Shown here: positions 47,165-58,529 of the stretch, one piece after another
Numbering within the stretch: the stretch's first letter is position 1
How the letters are laid out: each line of letters starts with the position of its first letter
Assembly: GCA_902806565.1 (NCBI GenBank)
Contig: CADCXA010000032.1
Span: 620,001-684,000 of the forward strand
Length of the DNA: 64,000 bases
From: Hypoxylon rubiginosum
Taxonomy: Eukaryota > Ascomycota > Sordariomycetes > Xylariales > Hypoxylaceae
Direction of reading: 5' to 3'
Translations under genes and position numbers: made by a program
Notes under the pieces: model-generated
What the model saw: the letters and a program-made list of their open reading frames with translations, nothing else
The model's database searches: none
What the model was told of the DNA's origin: nothing

Positions 47165-49046
47165 ATGAAGTTCCTTCTCCCTACTGCATGCCTTGCCGCT
47201 CCAATCTACGGAGCGACTATTCATGGCCGGACGGAATCCACATCGTCCGTCGTAAGTAAGACGACCTGTGGTGGCATCACCTACGAGTACAAAGAGTTGG
47301 CTGGCTATGGATATGTCGTGTCGGACGCCGTGGACAAGTACGGAGATGTCCTCGGCGCGCTTGGCTCTTCCATACATATCGACCAAGCCTCGTGGAAGAA
47401 GCTAAACAACGGAAGCTATACGGGCTTGCTTTGGTCATTACCAGATCGCGGCTGGTACGTTGATCGGGGGGGTGCATCGTACCTACCTAGGGCAAGCTGA
47501 GCTGACAGTCATCCTAGGAATGGTCAAGGGACTGTCAACTACCACCCGCGGGTTCACAAGTTCACCATTGTCTTCACCCCTAACCCATCCGCAACAGTGG
47601 AGAACCCGTCGGGCCCGAATCTATTTTTCAAGTATCAGGATACGATACTCTTCACCGCGCCGGACGGGACGTCGCTCTCGGGTATAGACCCAGACGCGAC
47701 GGGCCACCTCTCATACGCTGGCTTTCCCGAGTTACCCGTAGCTACTTTCCCGGGCGACGGCTTCGGCGGGGCTGGGCCGGGCGGCAAATCCGTAACAGTG
47801 GACTCCGAGGGGCTCTACGTGAACGACGACGGAAGCTTCTGGGTATCGGACGAGTTCGGGCCATACATCTGTAAGAGGCTTGCCACCTTTGTACTAGCCA
47901 GGCCGCTAACTTCGGCACAGATCTATTCGGCCATGACGGAAAGATGCTCACTGCTATCAGGCCGCCCGAGGCCATCGTGCCCAGGCGCAACGGCACCACT
48001 TCGTTTTCCTCTGATAACCCGCCCATCTATTCCAATGGCGGCGAGGGCCACGACGTGGATCCAGAGAACCCAGTCAGTGGCCGTGTTAATGACCATGGTA
48101 AGGAAGACCGAGACCGAGATTTGGGCAATCATTATTGACATGCACACGTCATTAGGCTTCGAGGCCTTATCCGTATCTGATGGTGGCAAGACGCTTTGGG
48201 TGCTCCTGCAAACCGCTGGCGTGCAAGAAGGGGTGAGTTCAATGTCCCGGAACCCATCTATCCCTTAGGCTAGCGAAGCTGTACCTATTCAAGTCGCGAA
48301 TTTTCGCTTGCTAACCGAGGCTGGATACAGGGCTTGGTGTGGGCGACATCGCGCTATGTCCGACTCCTTAAATACGACGTCTCAACCCGACTTGCCCCCG
48401 TGTACGTCGGGGAGTGGGTCGTGCCTCTGCCGCTCACTGTGAAGCCGGAGACGGAGGAGGTCATATCTGCGGCGCAGACGGAGATCATCGCTTTGGAAAA
48501 GGGCCAGTTCTTGGTGTTGACGCAGACCTTCGGTGCCGGCCGCGGCAAGAACGACACCTTCTCTACGCACCGCCACGTGGATGTCTTCGACATGTCCAAG
48601 GCGACGCAGATCAAGGGGGACAAGTTCGACTGCAGCAGCTGCGGGGTCTCGGACGCCCAGACCGGCGCGCTGGCAGAGGGCATCACGCCGGCGACGTTTT
48701 GCGACTTCCTGGATTACAACGACAACGCGCAGCTCGGTCGTTTCGGTCTGCACAACGGCGGCGCGCAGGACCAATCCTTACTGGTAAGTTCTTGTCGTGT
48801 CCCGACTCTCTAGCCATCCATCACGGAGTCGTAGTAGTAACTTGTCGACAGAACGAGAAGTGGGAGTCGATCGGCTTGGTACCTGTTAATCCCGCCGCGC
48901 CAAACGGGGAGTTTTACCTTTTCAGTCTCAGCGACAACGACTTCGTCACGACCAACGGCCACATGAACGGGGGCAAATTTCACTACGTCGACGCGACCGA
49001 CGTTGACAATCAGGCTCTGGTGTTCAAAATCAACATTTCATCTTGA
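47165..49046 (+). CDS. Secreted phytase-like esterase family protein
   Basis: Six exons: 47165-47454, 47518-47870, 47921-48097, 48156-48232, 48331-48783, 48852-49046, giving 514 aa with every phase consistent. A signal peptide (MKFLLPTACLAAPIYGATIHG) is followed by a beta-propeller-type domain of the 'esterase-like activity of phytase' family. Landmarks are GLLWSLPDRGWN, DSEGLYVNDDGSFWVSDEFGPYIYLF, GFEALSVSDGGKTLWVLLQ and a late NGEFYLFSLSDNDF. Its real substrate (phosphoester or carboxylester) is uncertain. It is the only intact multi-exon gene between two damaged ones, so loss is not uniform over the block. A CCTACCTAGGG element lies inside the first intron. Confidence 0.86.
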
Positions 49047-49527
49047 TTCATCTTAAAGGGTCCTGATTCATTTTAAAGGGGGCTTGGTTAGCATTGGAAC
49101 AACTGGATGGTGTCTGGATGGTGTCAGGCCAAGAACTCACTGCCGAGCCACCACGCCACGTAATACGTAATGGGATCGAGCGGCAAAACGGCAAGACAGC
49201 GAGACGCGGTAGTGAGTAGTGGCTGTGTTATAGAGCGCTAGCCACACCCTCCCACCTAGAGTCTTTAACGCATTCAAGTCGTTCTCAGTACCTAGTTTCT
49301 TTTCTAGATTTATGTAACGGTTATAAAATCATATCATATGCCCGGTCGTAGGACTCTTGTCTCTTATCTTTCACCCATCACAGTGTTGTGTGGTGCTACA
49401 TCCACGACAACAACAACAACCACCATAACATCTACCAGCTGGTAAACAATCATGCTGCAGTCCCAGGGGTCTCGTTCACCCCTTCTACTTCAGCCGCCAG
49501 CCACTCCGCAACATCGCCGAAGAGATT
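49047..49527. other. Intergenic
   Basis: 481 bases. A repeated CCTGATTCATYTTAAAGGG motif (49044-49079) follows the esterase stop, and a CAACAACAACAACCACCA run (49407-49424) precedes the next frame. Confidence 0.45.
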
Positions 49528-49809
49528 ATGGATCGACTTCCTAAGAGAGATCGTCCCGTAGCCACGTCCTACGATATGACAAAACTAGAGGAGTTCTGGG
49601 GATTGGCAGCTAAGGAACGAAGATCCGCTTTCAGAATAGTAGTCTATCTTGCAATTTGTGTTTCTCCAGCTCTGGTATTCATGTTCGCGTGGCTATTTGG
49701 TTGGTTCCGAGATGGAGATATCCAAAGCGCCTCGACGCCAATGACTATCACACTTGCATCACTAACGTTGCTATGGACCGTCATATATGATGGAACCCGC
49801 GATGATTAG
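49528..49809 (+). CDS. Hypothetical small membrane protein or C-terminal gene remnant
   Basis: 93-aa frame with two hydrophobic spans (RIVVYLAICVSPALVFMFAWLFGW and MTITLASLTLLWTVIY) after a basic helix containing TKLEEFWGLAAKERRSAFR. The same frame is open upstream from about 49429 and reads PFYFSRQPLRNIAEEI before the ATG. An overlapping frame starting at an ATG at 49452 (MLQSQGSRSPLLLQPP) ends at 49542. This may be a true short gene, or the tail of a longer protein whose front has been lost or frameshifted. Family not recognised. Confidence 0.4.
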   Translation: MDRLPKRDRPVATSYDMTKLEEFWGLAAKERRSAFRIVVYLAICVSPALVFMFAWLFGWFRDGDIQSASTPMTITLASLTLLWTVIYDGTRDD

Positions 49810-50159
49810 GTCGTTGGAGGGCATGCAAGGATTAACATTTATAAAATGGCCTGATAATGTACAAGTCACCTCACGAATCATGAGGGAGTGGGGATGGATA
49901 TTTGCCACCTAGGGAGATGATAATCAGGGGAAGTATGAAGAGGCCGAACAGATGCATCGACAGACCCCTCAATTCTTAAGAACAACTGCGAGGTTGTTCA
50001 TGCTGCTTAGGATTTAGGATGCTAGTGTTTTAGGATGCTCTCTGCCTACCACCCGCTCCGTCGTTCCTACTGTTCTTTGGTATTATGTACTTGTTAATTC
50101 GCCGTCGACATCTTCTGTTGCGATCTGATGGACCCAAGTTGTCATACGTCGAATCAACC
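49810..50159. other. Convergent intergenic spacer
   Basis: 350 bases between the small membrane frame and the minus-strand hypothetical gene. Nothing recognised. Confidence 0.4.
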
Positions 50160-51050
50160 TCAGTCCTCATCATCAATCTTCAATTGCACCCCGACGTCCT
50201 TGGCGGCTTGCTTGCACTGGGCGTAATACTCATGCAGCCGTACCCGATGTCCCACATTACCGTCAATGCAGAAAAACTCCATCCCGATGACTTCATCAAC
50301 CTCCTCGCCGGTGATACGCTGCAACTCGGATGTCTCGGTCTCGTCGATCAGCCAGACAGTAGTTTCTCCGCCCGGCAGCGGATACCCCAGCGCCGCACCA
50401 ATAGCGTCCTCGCGGTTTCGTTGGCCTGGGTGAGGCAGCAGGAAGATATCTTCGACGCTGTTCCATTTCTCCGATTGCTTATCGGCGAAGATCCATGAGT
50501 TCTTGAAGCCAGGGTGCCCGAGCTGCTCCGTTAAGACGTCGTGGGCGAGATATCGAAGGGTGAAGCCGTAGGACTCGAGCTCGAATTGTTCCATCATAGG
50601 AGCGAGACACTGTAGCACCATACCGTTGATAAGCTCCTCGCCGGCGTTCATTCCTGCGAGGGTGCACGGTTTCTTGCCCTTGAGGGTCAGGAAGATCTCG
50701 AAGTAGTGGCGCAGCTGCGAAGCCGCGTACCAGCCCGGAGCGTCAGGGTCCTTGGTGATCGAACGCACCTTCTCGTTGTCGAATGCAAGTAGGTAGGCTC
50801 GCTCTGCGTCGCGAAACATCTCGAAGGCTGCCTTGATGCGAGAATGAAAGTTGTCGTCTCGTGCTCTGATCTGGGTTGCGGGCTGATGTTGATCATCGAG
50901 GCCTTGATACACTTCTCTGACTGTCTTCTTCTCGACTACCATGTCCTCGGGCAGGAAGGCTTTGATTTGTGCTGTTAGCTTCTTGAGGCCAATGCCGGGG
51001 TTTTCGCTCCGCAGAGCTCTGATCATCTCTCTCAGGGCGATGTTAGCCAT
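50160..51050 (-). CDS. Hypothetical fungal protein, 296 aa
   Basis: Uninterrupted single-exon frame with good coding character. I chose the ATG at 51050 (MANIALREMIRALRSENP); an ATG at 51116 would add 22 poorly conserved-looking residues. The N-terminal 70 residues look helical and recall a short DNA- or protein-binding module (IGLKKLTAQIKAFLPEDM). The middle contains RIKAAFEMFRDAERAYLLAF, and the C-terminal third is mixed alpha/beta with GETTVWLIDETE. No catalytic motif recognised. Soluble, probably cytosolic or nuclear. Function unknown. Confidence 0.65.
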   Translation of the reverse strand: MANIALREMIRALRSENPGIGLKKLTAQIKAFLPEDMVVEKKTVREVYQGLDDQHQPATQIRARDDNFHSRIKAAFEMFRDAERAYLLAFDNEKVRSITKDPDAPGWYAASQLRHYFEIFLTLKGKKPCTLAGMNAGEELINGMVLQCLAPMMEQFELESYGFTLRYLAHDVLTEQLGHPGFKNSWIFADKQSEKWNSVEDIFLLPHPGQRNREDAIGAALGYPLPGGETTVWLIDETETSELQRITGEEVDEVIGMEFFCIDGNVGHRVRLHEYYAQCKQAAKDVGVQLKIDDED

Positions 51051-51116
51051 GTCGTTTGACTTTTGGCAAGTAGAGTTGGGTAATCTGGAATGATGGAGAA
51101 TGGAGAAATTCTGCAA

Positions 51117-51997
51117 GTCTCAAGAATTGAGTATTTCGTAAACATGCAGTTGTTGTTCGGAAAAGGAACTGGCGTTTGCGTGGCGTTTGCAAAGGAACCA
51201 CAGCTTTTGCGTTTGGACGGGTACCTACGGCGGTTGCTCCGGTACCAGCGATCTCAAGGTACTTATTTTAGGCACCAATTTCCAAGTTAACTACCAGACC
51301 TACGACCCCTTTGAGTCTGCTCTTTGCCGGTCGGTCTAAGAACGAGATATTGAAAGCATGTCTTCGCTCTCGGAATCCACTTTGTTCATTATCAGACTCT
51401 CTGTTAGAGTCTTGCAAGAGGATTGTAGAAGCTGCGAAGCGAGCCGCCCAGTTTCTATGCGATCGAACAAGTGGGGTTGTGTCCAGTGTCTTTTCCCATG
51501 AACAGACACCACGGACTCGACAAAAAAAGGCTTGATGGTCTATGATGCCGGTAGTTCCGTAGTCAACAAGACATTCATGGGAGGACATTCATGGGTTCTG
51601 AATGAAAAATTGCAGGGAAGTTGGGATCAAGCTGTAGTGCCATACAAAATTACTGCGAAAAGATACAGGAACTGGTTTGGTCTGATGATAAGCCTTGGCC
51701 ATCATTTGGCCTCCAAGCTTCTCGATGTATCCAAGGTGAGGCATGCACTACTTATTACTCTGAGGACTTAGCTCATAGTATTGGTAGTCTTAGTCGGTCG
51801 TAAAATGATTGTATTTGTTGGCTCGTTGCATGCCTAGGTACTCAACTTCTAGACTATCAGGACTAACTCCATGTTGTATGCCCTCCTTATTTCCAGATCA
51901 TTCATCATCTCTTCCTGGCATTAAACCGAGGCAAGCTAAGAAATCCCTCTTAGAGTAGAAAATAGAATGGCATCTTACAGATGCGTTACGTACATAC
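51117..51997. other. Intergenic, no supported gene
   Basis: 880 bases between two minus-strand genes; would include the promoter of the hypothetical gene and the 3' end of the NLR-like gene. Short frames have no motifs. Confidence 0.45.
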
Positions 51998-54503
51998 CTA
52001 GCGAAGAAAAGATGGGACAAGGGTATCGAATGCCTCAGCAGTAAGATCGGTATCGTACGGAAATGTAGTGATTGTACTTCGCAACCGTATGGCCTCTGTT
52101 CTTTTCTCGGCTGCTTCGTCACCCCTGCCCATATCCTCAAGTATCTGGGACATCTTGAACATTGATCTCGCAATCATAGGGGTAGGCTCTAGACTAGTTT
52201 CGAATAACAGGACGGCTCTTCGAAGATGGTCCCTATCGTCTGTGTAAGCAAAATCAAAACTCCCATGGGTGCGGATTATATTTGGTTGCATACAAAGCTT
52301 CCTCCAAGTTGCCCTCCCTATGAAGGAAAGTTGCCATCTTGTGTAGACCTAACCCGGTCTTAAACTCACGGGGCGTGACGGCTTCGCAAATCTCCAAGGA
52401 AGCTCGAGATGCTTCCCTGGCTTCGCTCAGTCTGTTCTGGGCCTCCCTCACCAAAGCCAAATAGGACAGTCCTCTGAACGTAGGTCAGTTCCGAAGGATA
52501 ACTCTGACGGACGCCCATACGTGAAGATTGTTGCAAAGAGGAGAAACTTACTGGCCGTATTTTTGGGATAATTTGCCGCTCGTCTTCTCGAACAAGGCGA
52601 GGCCTTTCTCCACGTACGTAGACGCCAAGTCCAACTTGCCCATCTTCCAGTAGCATAGACCCAAGTCAAGATAGGCGAGAGCAGTGGGAGAGCCATCATG
52701 TTTCCCACTCTTCTGGCCGGCCTCGTGAATTCTCACTGCTATCAGATTAGAATTCAACGACTCTTCGAGGCATCCAGCTTCCATGTACACAATCCCGACG
52801 GAGAAAAATGTGTTGCCCAAAAGGGGATCCAATTGGTCCAGTAATCGCTTTCGTATCTCCAGCACCCTTTCACAGAGCTCTAGGCTTTCCGCTATTCGAT
52901 TGCATTCGAATCGCACACCAGCTAAATTGAAAAGGACAGCTGCCAGAGTCAACTGTGCTTCCTCAGTGTCCGGGCAGACTGCCTGAGCAGTCTTGATCAA
53001 AGGTTCCGCTTCTGAAAACAGACCGCATTCTACCATGAACCTGTACATTGTAAGCATCCTTGATGATATTTGATACGTATAATAAGAATTACAGCACAGT
53101 TAGGCAGCCGGACACGACGGGATTGAAGACTTACCAAGTACACGCGCTTAGTAGGCTTGCCAACTCGGCGTCTTTTCGACCTTCGTTGAACAGTTCTCGT
53201 GATCGACGACATATGAACATAACGTGCGGCGAGTACTTTATGCACCGACTCCGGTCTTGCCAAATGGGTTTGCCTTCAACCTGACGAGGAAATTTTCGGT
53301 TCAAGAGAGATAGGACCTGGCTGAAGGTGGCAATCTGAGTCTCTTTGCTCATTTCCGAAAATGCAACGGTTTGTACTAGCCTATGAACACTTATATGATC
53401 ATCGGTTTGTGAGATGAGGCCGGCTTGGCAAAGTCCATTCAAGGCATCGTAAAGGCTAGTGACATTTGTCAGAATGGAAGGACATAGATATCATAGCAAA
53501 AATGAACTTACTCGAATTCTGTCTCAACTTGGATTCGCGTCTGTCCGTCGTCAAAATTCGAGTGAAGAAGCTCATTTGGAATATCATCGGGATCGAAATA
53601 GCAAAGAGCCCTCAAGACTGTTTTCATATCCCCCTCTAAGTCATCAGTACCTAGAGAAAGCGGCTGCAATGCTGTGGGGATATTCATCAGTGCAGTACTT
53701 TGTCCGATAGATCCTTGTTGCTGATTGCTGATAGAGGTTCGGGAAGCGTCTGATATCCAGGTGCATTCGATTGATGTAACCGCCAATGTGGTATAATGCT
53801 AAAGGAAGACCTTCCCACTCTTCCAGGACTGCTTCCATCTCCTCGTCGTGTTCCTTTGCCCTGTCTTCACCGCAAACCTTGTAAAATAAGTCTCTAGACT
53901 CCTTTCGGCTCAATGGTGGAAGGTTCAAAGAAACAGAATCGCGGAATTCCGAAACGTACGGATTCCTGCTTGTGATAATGATGTGACCATTTCCACCTAT
54001 GGGCCAAAAGTCTTCCAAATGCTAGGCATCGGTAACGTTATCAAAGACAGCAAGCCAGCGTTTTTCTAAGTGGAATTAGCACCAATGATCACATCTTCCA
54101 AAGACCGCCTACCTGTCGTTCTCAGCCAAGAGACCAACAGCTGAGCGTTTCTGCTAGGTTCCGCCTCTATAGATGCCCCATTAAGCTTGATCTTGACCGC
54201 ATAGCTTGATAGCGCGTCTTCGGTATTTGTACGAGTGTTTGCCACGACCCAAATGCAAGCAAAGTACTCTTTGCTGAATAGCTTGCAATATTGGGCTGCT
54301 AACTGAGTCTTTCCCATTCCAGGCAAACCGTGAACGCAGATAACAGACGGGTATTGAAGTGTGGAGTGAAGCTGATCGCGGATGTATCGAATGCTTTCCC
54401 GGCGTCCATGAAAGTATTTGTTAACGCTGACTGGAATATCCTGATTCAAAAGTAGTGTAGGACTGGAGGTTGGTGTAGCATGAGACATTATGTCTTCCAT
54501 CAT
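51998..54503 (-). pseudogene. NB-ARC/TPR (NLR-like) protein, no N-terminal effector domain, multiple lesions
   Basis: Starts at 54503 directly before the nucleotide-binding domain: FHGRRESIRYI, P-loop GLPGMGKTQLAAQY (59-72) and, after an intron (54112-54066), Walker B-like RWLAVFDNVTDA. An in-frame TAG at 54024-54022 follows, where relatives read on into HLEDFWP. The frame continues with TSRNPYVSEFRD and LPLALYHIGGYI, then shifts near 53665, before the winged-helix-like part (LRALCYFDPDDIP). About five TPR-like helices follow through two further introns with in-phase joins (53506-53431 and near 53124-53059). A last frame change near 52290 precedes the tail ending at 51998. Fungal NLRs act in non-self recognition and cell death; this copy looks inactive. 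Confidence 0.75.
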
Positions 54504-55514
54504 GGGCGAGGCGAGTACCTATTCACTCTATGTGTGTCCTGAGGAATGCTAAAACAGGTAGGATTAACAATTGAGTTGCTAATTCTGCAAATAGGCGAAG
54601 TACAAAACTTGACGAAGATGGATTCCTCGCTGTACTATTGAAGATGGGGGATCAGTAGTAGTTGCGAGAAGTGGTGGAGAAAACGCTTTATTCCAGAGAG
54701 CCCCAGAACTCTCGGTTTAGTAGATACCTAGGTAGATATATAGAAATGCATGTCCTATGTCGCCTCAAACTAAGAGTCAGGAGATGACACATAATGGCAG
54801 TTGAGATGGAAAGTTGGTCAATTTCACCCTATGATGTCCTACCATTATGACGGAGGGAGCAGACCAAGGGTTTCGAATCAAGGAAAGATGCGTCAGACTA
54901 ACAGTCCCAAGTGTCAGCGCCAGAATATAGGATTCATCTTGCGACTTTCGTACCTAGCGTGTTGGTTATCCGGCCAAGGTAACTTACTGTAAGCTCCCTT
55001 CCTAGTTGTACCGAGACAGCCAGCTAGGAACCTAGTCATTCTCATCCGAGCCTGAACCGGGTGATTCATCATCCTTAGTAGCCCTGTGGAAAGACAAAGT
55101 CCTAGGTAGATTCGATGGAAGACGCGCCACTACCACGCACACGTCGAATATCGGTGGAAGAAGATGCTATTTTAACACAGAGCCGACTGAATATGTACTC
55201 TAATTATGGACGTGGCGGTGTCCCTTGCTTACTCTGAGTTGTTTGCTGCTTTATTCAATTGCATCGTAGGCGGATAGCCCCTGACCCCTAACCCCTATTT
55301 CAGCCACAAACTACGCCAAGCCACATATGTACCGCCACATCAGATAAGGGGAGGCGCTCAAAAACTCAATGTCGTCACTTGTTCATATCCAACCTTGGTG
55401 GCTCAATTGAACCATTCATCTCTCCCCTCGAATATTCCTGCTCTAGTATCGCATAGAAGGAATTCTAAGAAAGCAAATTCTAGGATTAGAACAATATTCG
55501 GTTCGGGATGAGGC
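54504..55514. other. Intergenic, divergent promoter region
   Basis: 1.0 kb between the NLR-like relic and the J-protein gene. A TAGATACCTAGGTAGATATA element is at 54721-54740. No frame resembles an NLR N-terminal domain (HET, patatin, Goodbye), so that part is absent here. Confidence 0.5.
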
Positions 55515-56616
55515 ATGCCATTCCGCTGCGCGTCGTCCCCCTTAATTACAGCTCATCCGCGCCAATGTCTCCTCCGGCTCTATCAATACGTTCTTCCCGT
55601 TCAACAGACTGCGACGGCGTCTTCGAACCATGCAGACCGTGGCGGGCGGCGGCGGCGGTTACACAGCACCGCAAGCCTACAAGATGAGCAGATAGACAAC
55701 TCGACAAACCACTACGAGACGCTAAAGCTACACCCGGGCGCCACGCCCACTGATATTAAGAAGTAAGTGACTGTCTAACCCGCTTCTCTACTCCTCTCAC
55801 CTACCTTGGTAGTCAATCAGTTCGTCTAGCCATTCACCCAGCTTCACCAACTAACCCCCTGCTACTAGATCATTCTATACCCTCTCCAAAACCCACCACC
55901 CCGACCACAACCCTTCGAACCCGCACGCGGCGCGGCGCTTCATGCGCATCAGCGAGGCGTACTCGATCCTCTCCATCCCCGCGAAGCGCGCGGCATACGA
56001 CCGAGACACGCTGCGCCTACAGTCCTCCCCGTCTCACGGACACGGCCAGCACGGGCGCCAGCACGGCTCGTACAGCAGCACGGGTCCCGCCGGCGGGCGC
56101 CCCGCATCCGGGCTGAGCAGGCGGCGCGGCACGTTCCAGGGACCGCCGCCGAGCTTCTTTCGCAGCGGGGGGTGGGGCGCACAGGGCACGAAGCGACGGG
56201 CTGCGCACGAGGAGAGTACCGGCGGTTCTTCCTCCCATCCCTCCTCGTCAGCCGGGACCGGTAGTCAACAAAGCGCTTCAGGAACAGGGACGGAGACGGG
56301 AGCGGGAACTGCGGGCGGTATGGGCCCGGGGCAAGACCCGTTCGGTCACGGAGCCGAGGTGCCACACTTTGACCGGTTATCGCACGAACGCACGGGCCGG
56401 CACATCGATCGCCGGCGGGCGGCGCGGCAGGCGGCACAGCATATGGGAGGAGAGCATGTCAACATTGAGCCCGAGCGGGGCATGGCCGGCATGTTTTTCA
56501 TCATCGGTGGCGTTCTAGTGCTTAGCATATTGAGCCCTCTTGCCATTGGTCGGGCATGGGGTAGCAGCGGTAATAACCAGGAGCGAAAGGGGAAGAGTAA
56601 GAAGACGGCGACATGA
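55515..56616 (+). CDS. Mitochondrial J-domain protein with C-terminal membrane anchor
   Basis: Two exons: 55515-55762 and 55869-56616, giving 331 aa. An Arg/Ser-rich N-terminus (CLLRLYQYVLPVQ, RRRRLHSTAS) looks like a mitochondrial presequence. The J-domain follows: NHYETLKLHPGATPTDIKKS, the HPD tripeptide (KTHHPDHNP, split by the intron) and FMRISEAYSILSIPAKRAAYD. A long Gly/Ser/His-rich linker leads to a basic helix and a single membrane span near the C-terminus (MFFIIGGVLVLSILSPLAIG). The layout resembles DNAJC30-type inner-membrane J-proteins that assist Hsp70. It is convergent with VDAC, another mitochondrial gene, 372 bases away. Confidence 0.85.
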
Positions 56617-56988
56617 TACGAGTACCTTGCTTGTAGGTATAGCAGATAGTCTTCGATCTGAGCAAAGGTAAAGACATAAAGACAGACATTAAGACGGGCT
56701 TAAAAAGCATAGACAGCTCACAGTATGAAGATCCAAACATGAAAGCTTTCTAAGAATTCGTGCTCATGCAAAATAATTACCATTTGGGCTGCATCGCATT
56801 TCCGAGAGGTCTAATCTACAGTCAAGAGAAATCCCCACGTAAACGCGAAGAAGTCCGCTTGTTACCTTGTATAGAATAAGGTACAAATGGTGGTGGGAAA
56901 AAGGTATTGGTTGGGCATCTGCGTCCCGGGAATCCGTCTAGAACAAGTCCATAGCACTCCTTATTCCTCTATATCTCGGCTAAACAGT
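56617..56988. other. Convergent 3' spacer
   Basis: 372 bases shared by the 3' ends of the J-protein and VDAC genes. Nothing else recognised. Confidence 0.5.
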
Positions 56989-58529
56989 TTAGCTCTCGAA
57001 GGTGAAGCTGGTACCGACCTGCTTTCCATTAGTAGTTAGCTTTTAAATAACGCGCAGTTGACGAACCTTATGGGTGGCCTGGTCGAGCTTCTGGGTATCG
57101 AACGAGGCACCGAGACCTAGGTGGACACCGGGGCGGAGGAGAACGTTGTAGGAGACGGCAGCGACACCGCGGTCGTTAATCTTGGCCTAGTTTTCCTCGT
57201 AGTTAGTACGTGTCTCCGAGGCAGCAACCGATCGCAACAGTAAGGGGGACGAACCTTGGCAAAGGAGATGGGGTCCAGGCGGTACTTGCTGGCGACCTCG
57301 AGGCCGACCGTGTTTCCGCTCTTGGAGTTCCAGGTAGCCTTGGCGCTGGCCTCGACCTGGCTGTTGACCTTGTGGTAGTAGCTGGCGGCGAAGACGCTCA
57401 AGTTGTCCGTGGCGGTGACGGCGGCGCTGTACTGGGGGGAGAGGTAGCCGACAGCGGCGCTGTAGCCGGTAATGGCGGCCTTCTGAACGTCGTAGCCGGC
57501 CGAGGCACCGGCGAGGAAACCCTCGTGACCGATAACGGCGTCGACGTTGGCGGTGGGGCCCTTGAGGAGGTCGAAGAAGGCTCGGCCGTGGAAGGCCGAC
57601 TGCTTGAAGGTAAGGTTGAGCTTGACGCCCTTGTTCTGGGTGGCGGGCAGGAAAGAGAAGACGCTCTCGGCCTTGAGGCCCTTGGCGAGCGAGTCGGCGA
57701 GCTCCACCTTGGTGTCGAGGGCGTTGGCCGTGTTCCAGGTCTGGGTCAGGGTAAGGCCTGCGCGGCGGTACGTCGTTAGTATTAATCCACCATTTTGATG
57801 AGAGGCGAGAGCGAAGCTAAGGTGTGAAGTGCGAGAGCGCGGCACCGTGATCTGCGCCATGGTGGCTGAGTAGGAGAACGGACTGTTCCGGCGCTTGCGG
57901 GAGTTCTTCTTCTTCTTGATAGCATCTTGAGTGGGAATGAGAGGTGTGGTGGTGGTGGTGGTGGTGGTGGTGGTGGTGGTAGATTTACCCAGCGACTTGT
58001 CCGTGTATTTGCCCTCGATCTGCAATTCGTCAAGCCCAAATGTCAGTCTCGGATGCGCCTCGCCATCGTCTTACCGTAGCTTGTAAGAAGTGGTAGACAT
58101 GGACGTCCCACGTCCCGACATAGCTACCTAGGCCGCGAGGAACATTTCAGACATATCGGGGAGTACGTACGGCACCGCTAGTGGCCTTCTCGTGGCTGCT
58201 CTTGCCGGTGACCTTGAAAGCGACATTGTTGGGAGTGTTGCTTTTGATCTCGATGGTGCCGGCCGAGAGGTGGTAGAAATCCTTGTTCAGCAACTGCCAA
58301 TTGTCAGGGTCAGGTTAGCTGTGCTCTGTGCTCCATGTTCTATGCTCCATGTTCTATGCTCCATGCTCTATGCTGTTTGCGCAAAAACAGCTCGAGATCA
58401 AGTCTGCGGGAAATTTGTTGACGTGTACAACAACAATGGCCGATATAGCTTCAATAACCACCATGTAAGAAGGGGTCCACTCACGTCATTTGCCGCCTTG
58501 GAAATATCAGCGAAAGCCGGAACAGACAT
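56989..58529 (-). CDS. Mitochondrial outer-membrane porin (VDAC)
   Basis: Six exons: 58529-58485, 58293-58171, 58019-57989, 57757-57255, 57186-57067, 57018-56989, giving 283 aa, exactly the usual VDAC length. The N-terminal helix MSVPAFADISKAAND plugs the pore; then beta-strands such as FYHLSAGTIEIKS, GLTLTQTWNTANALDTKVEL and KYRLDPISFAKAKIND lead to the conserved end GASFDTQKLDQATHKVGTSFTFES. It forms the 19-strand outer-membrane channel for ATP, ADP and metabolites. Exon 3 is only 31 bases and the last 30. The first intron holds a CTCCATGTTCTATG repeat, and the third holds an (ACC)11 run just after the donor. Confidence 0.97.
57948..57980. repeat. (GGT)11 microsatellite in a VDAC intron
   Basis: Eleven GGT units on the plus strand (ACC on the coding strand), starting eight bases after the GTAAAT donor of the third VDAC intron. 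Confidence 0.9.
58327..58375. repeat. CTCCATGTTCTATG tandem repeat in VDAC intron 1
   Basis: Three to four imperfect 14-base units inside the first VDAC intron (58484-58294). Confidence 0.75.

Noticed and set aside
48414..49046. 210-codon plus-strand frame overlapping the esterase
   Set aside because: Out-of-frame shadow in the GC-rich exon; the true frame has the family motifs, and only the last exon is shared.
53985..54030. A short intron to bypass the TAG in the NLR-like gene
   Set aside because: The only GT-AG pair would be about 40 bases and would remove the conserved HLEDFWP segment.
57210..57779. 189-codon plus-strand frame
   Set aside because: Antisense shadow of VDAC exon 4; Gly/Val/Glu-rich composition results from the complement of the real gene.
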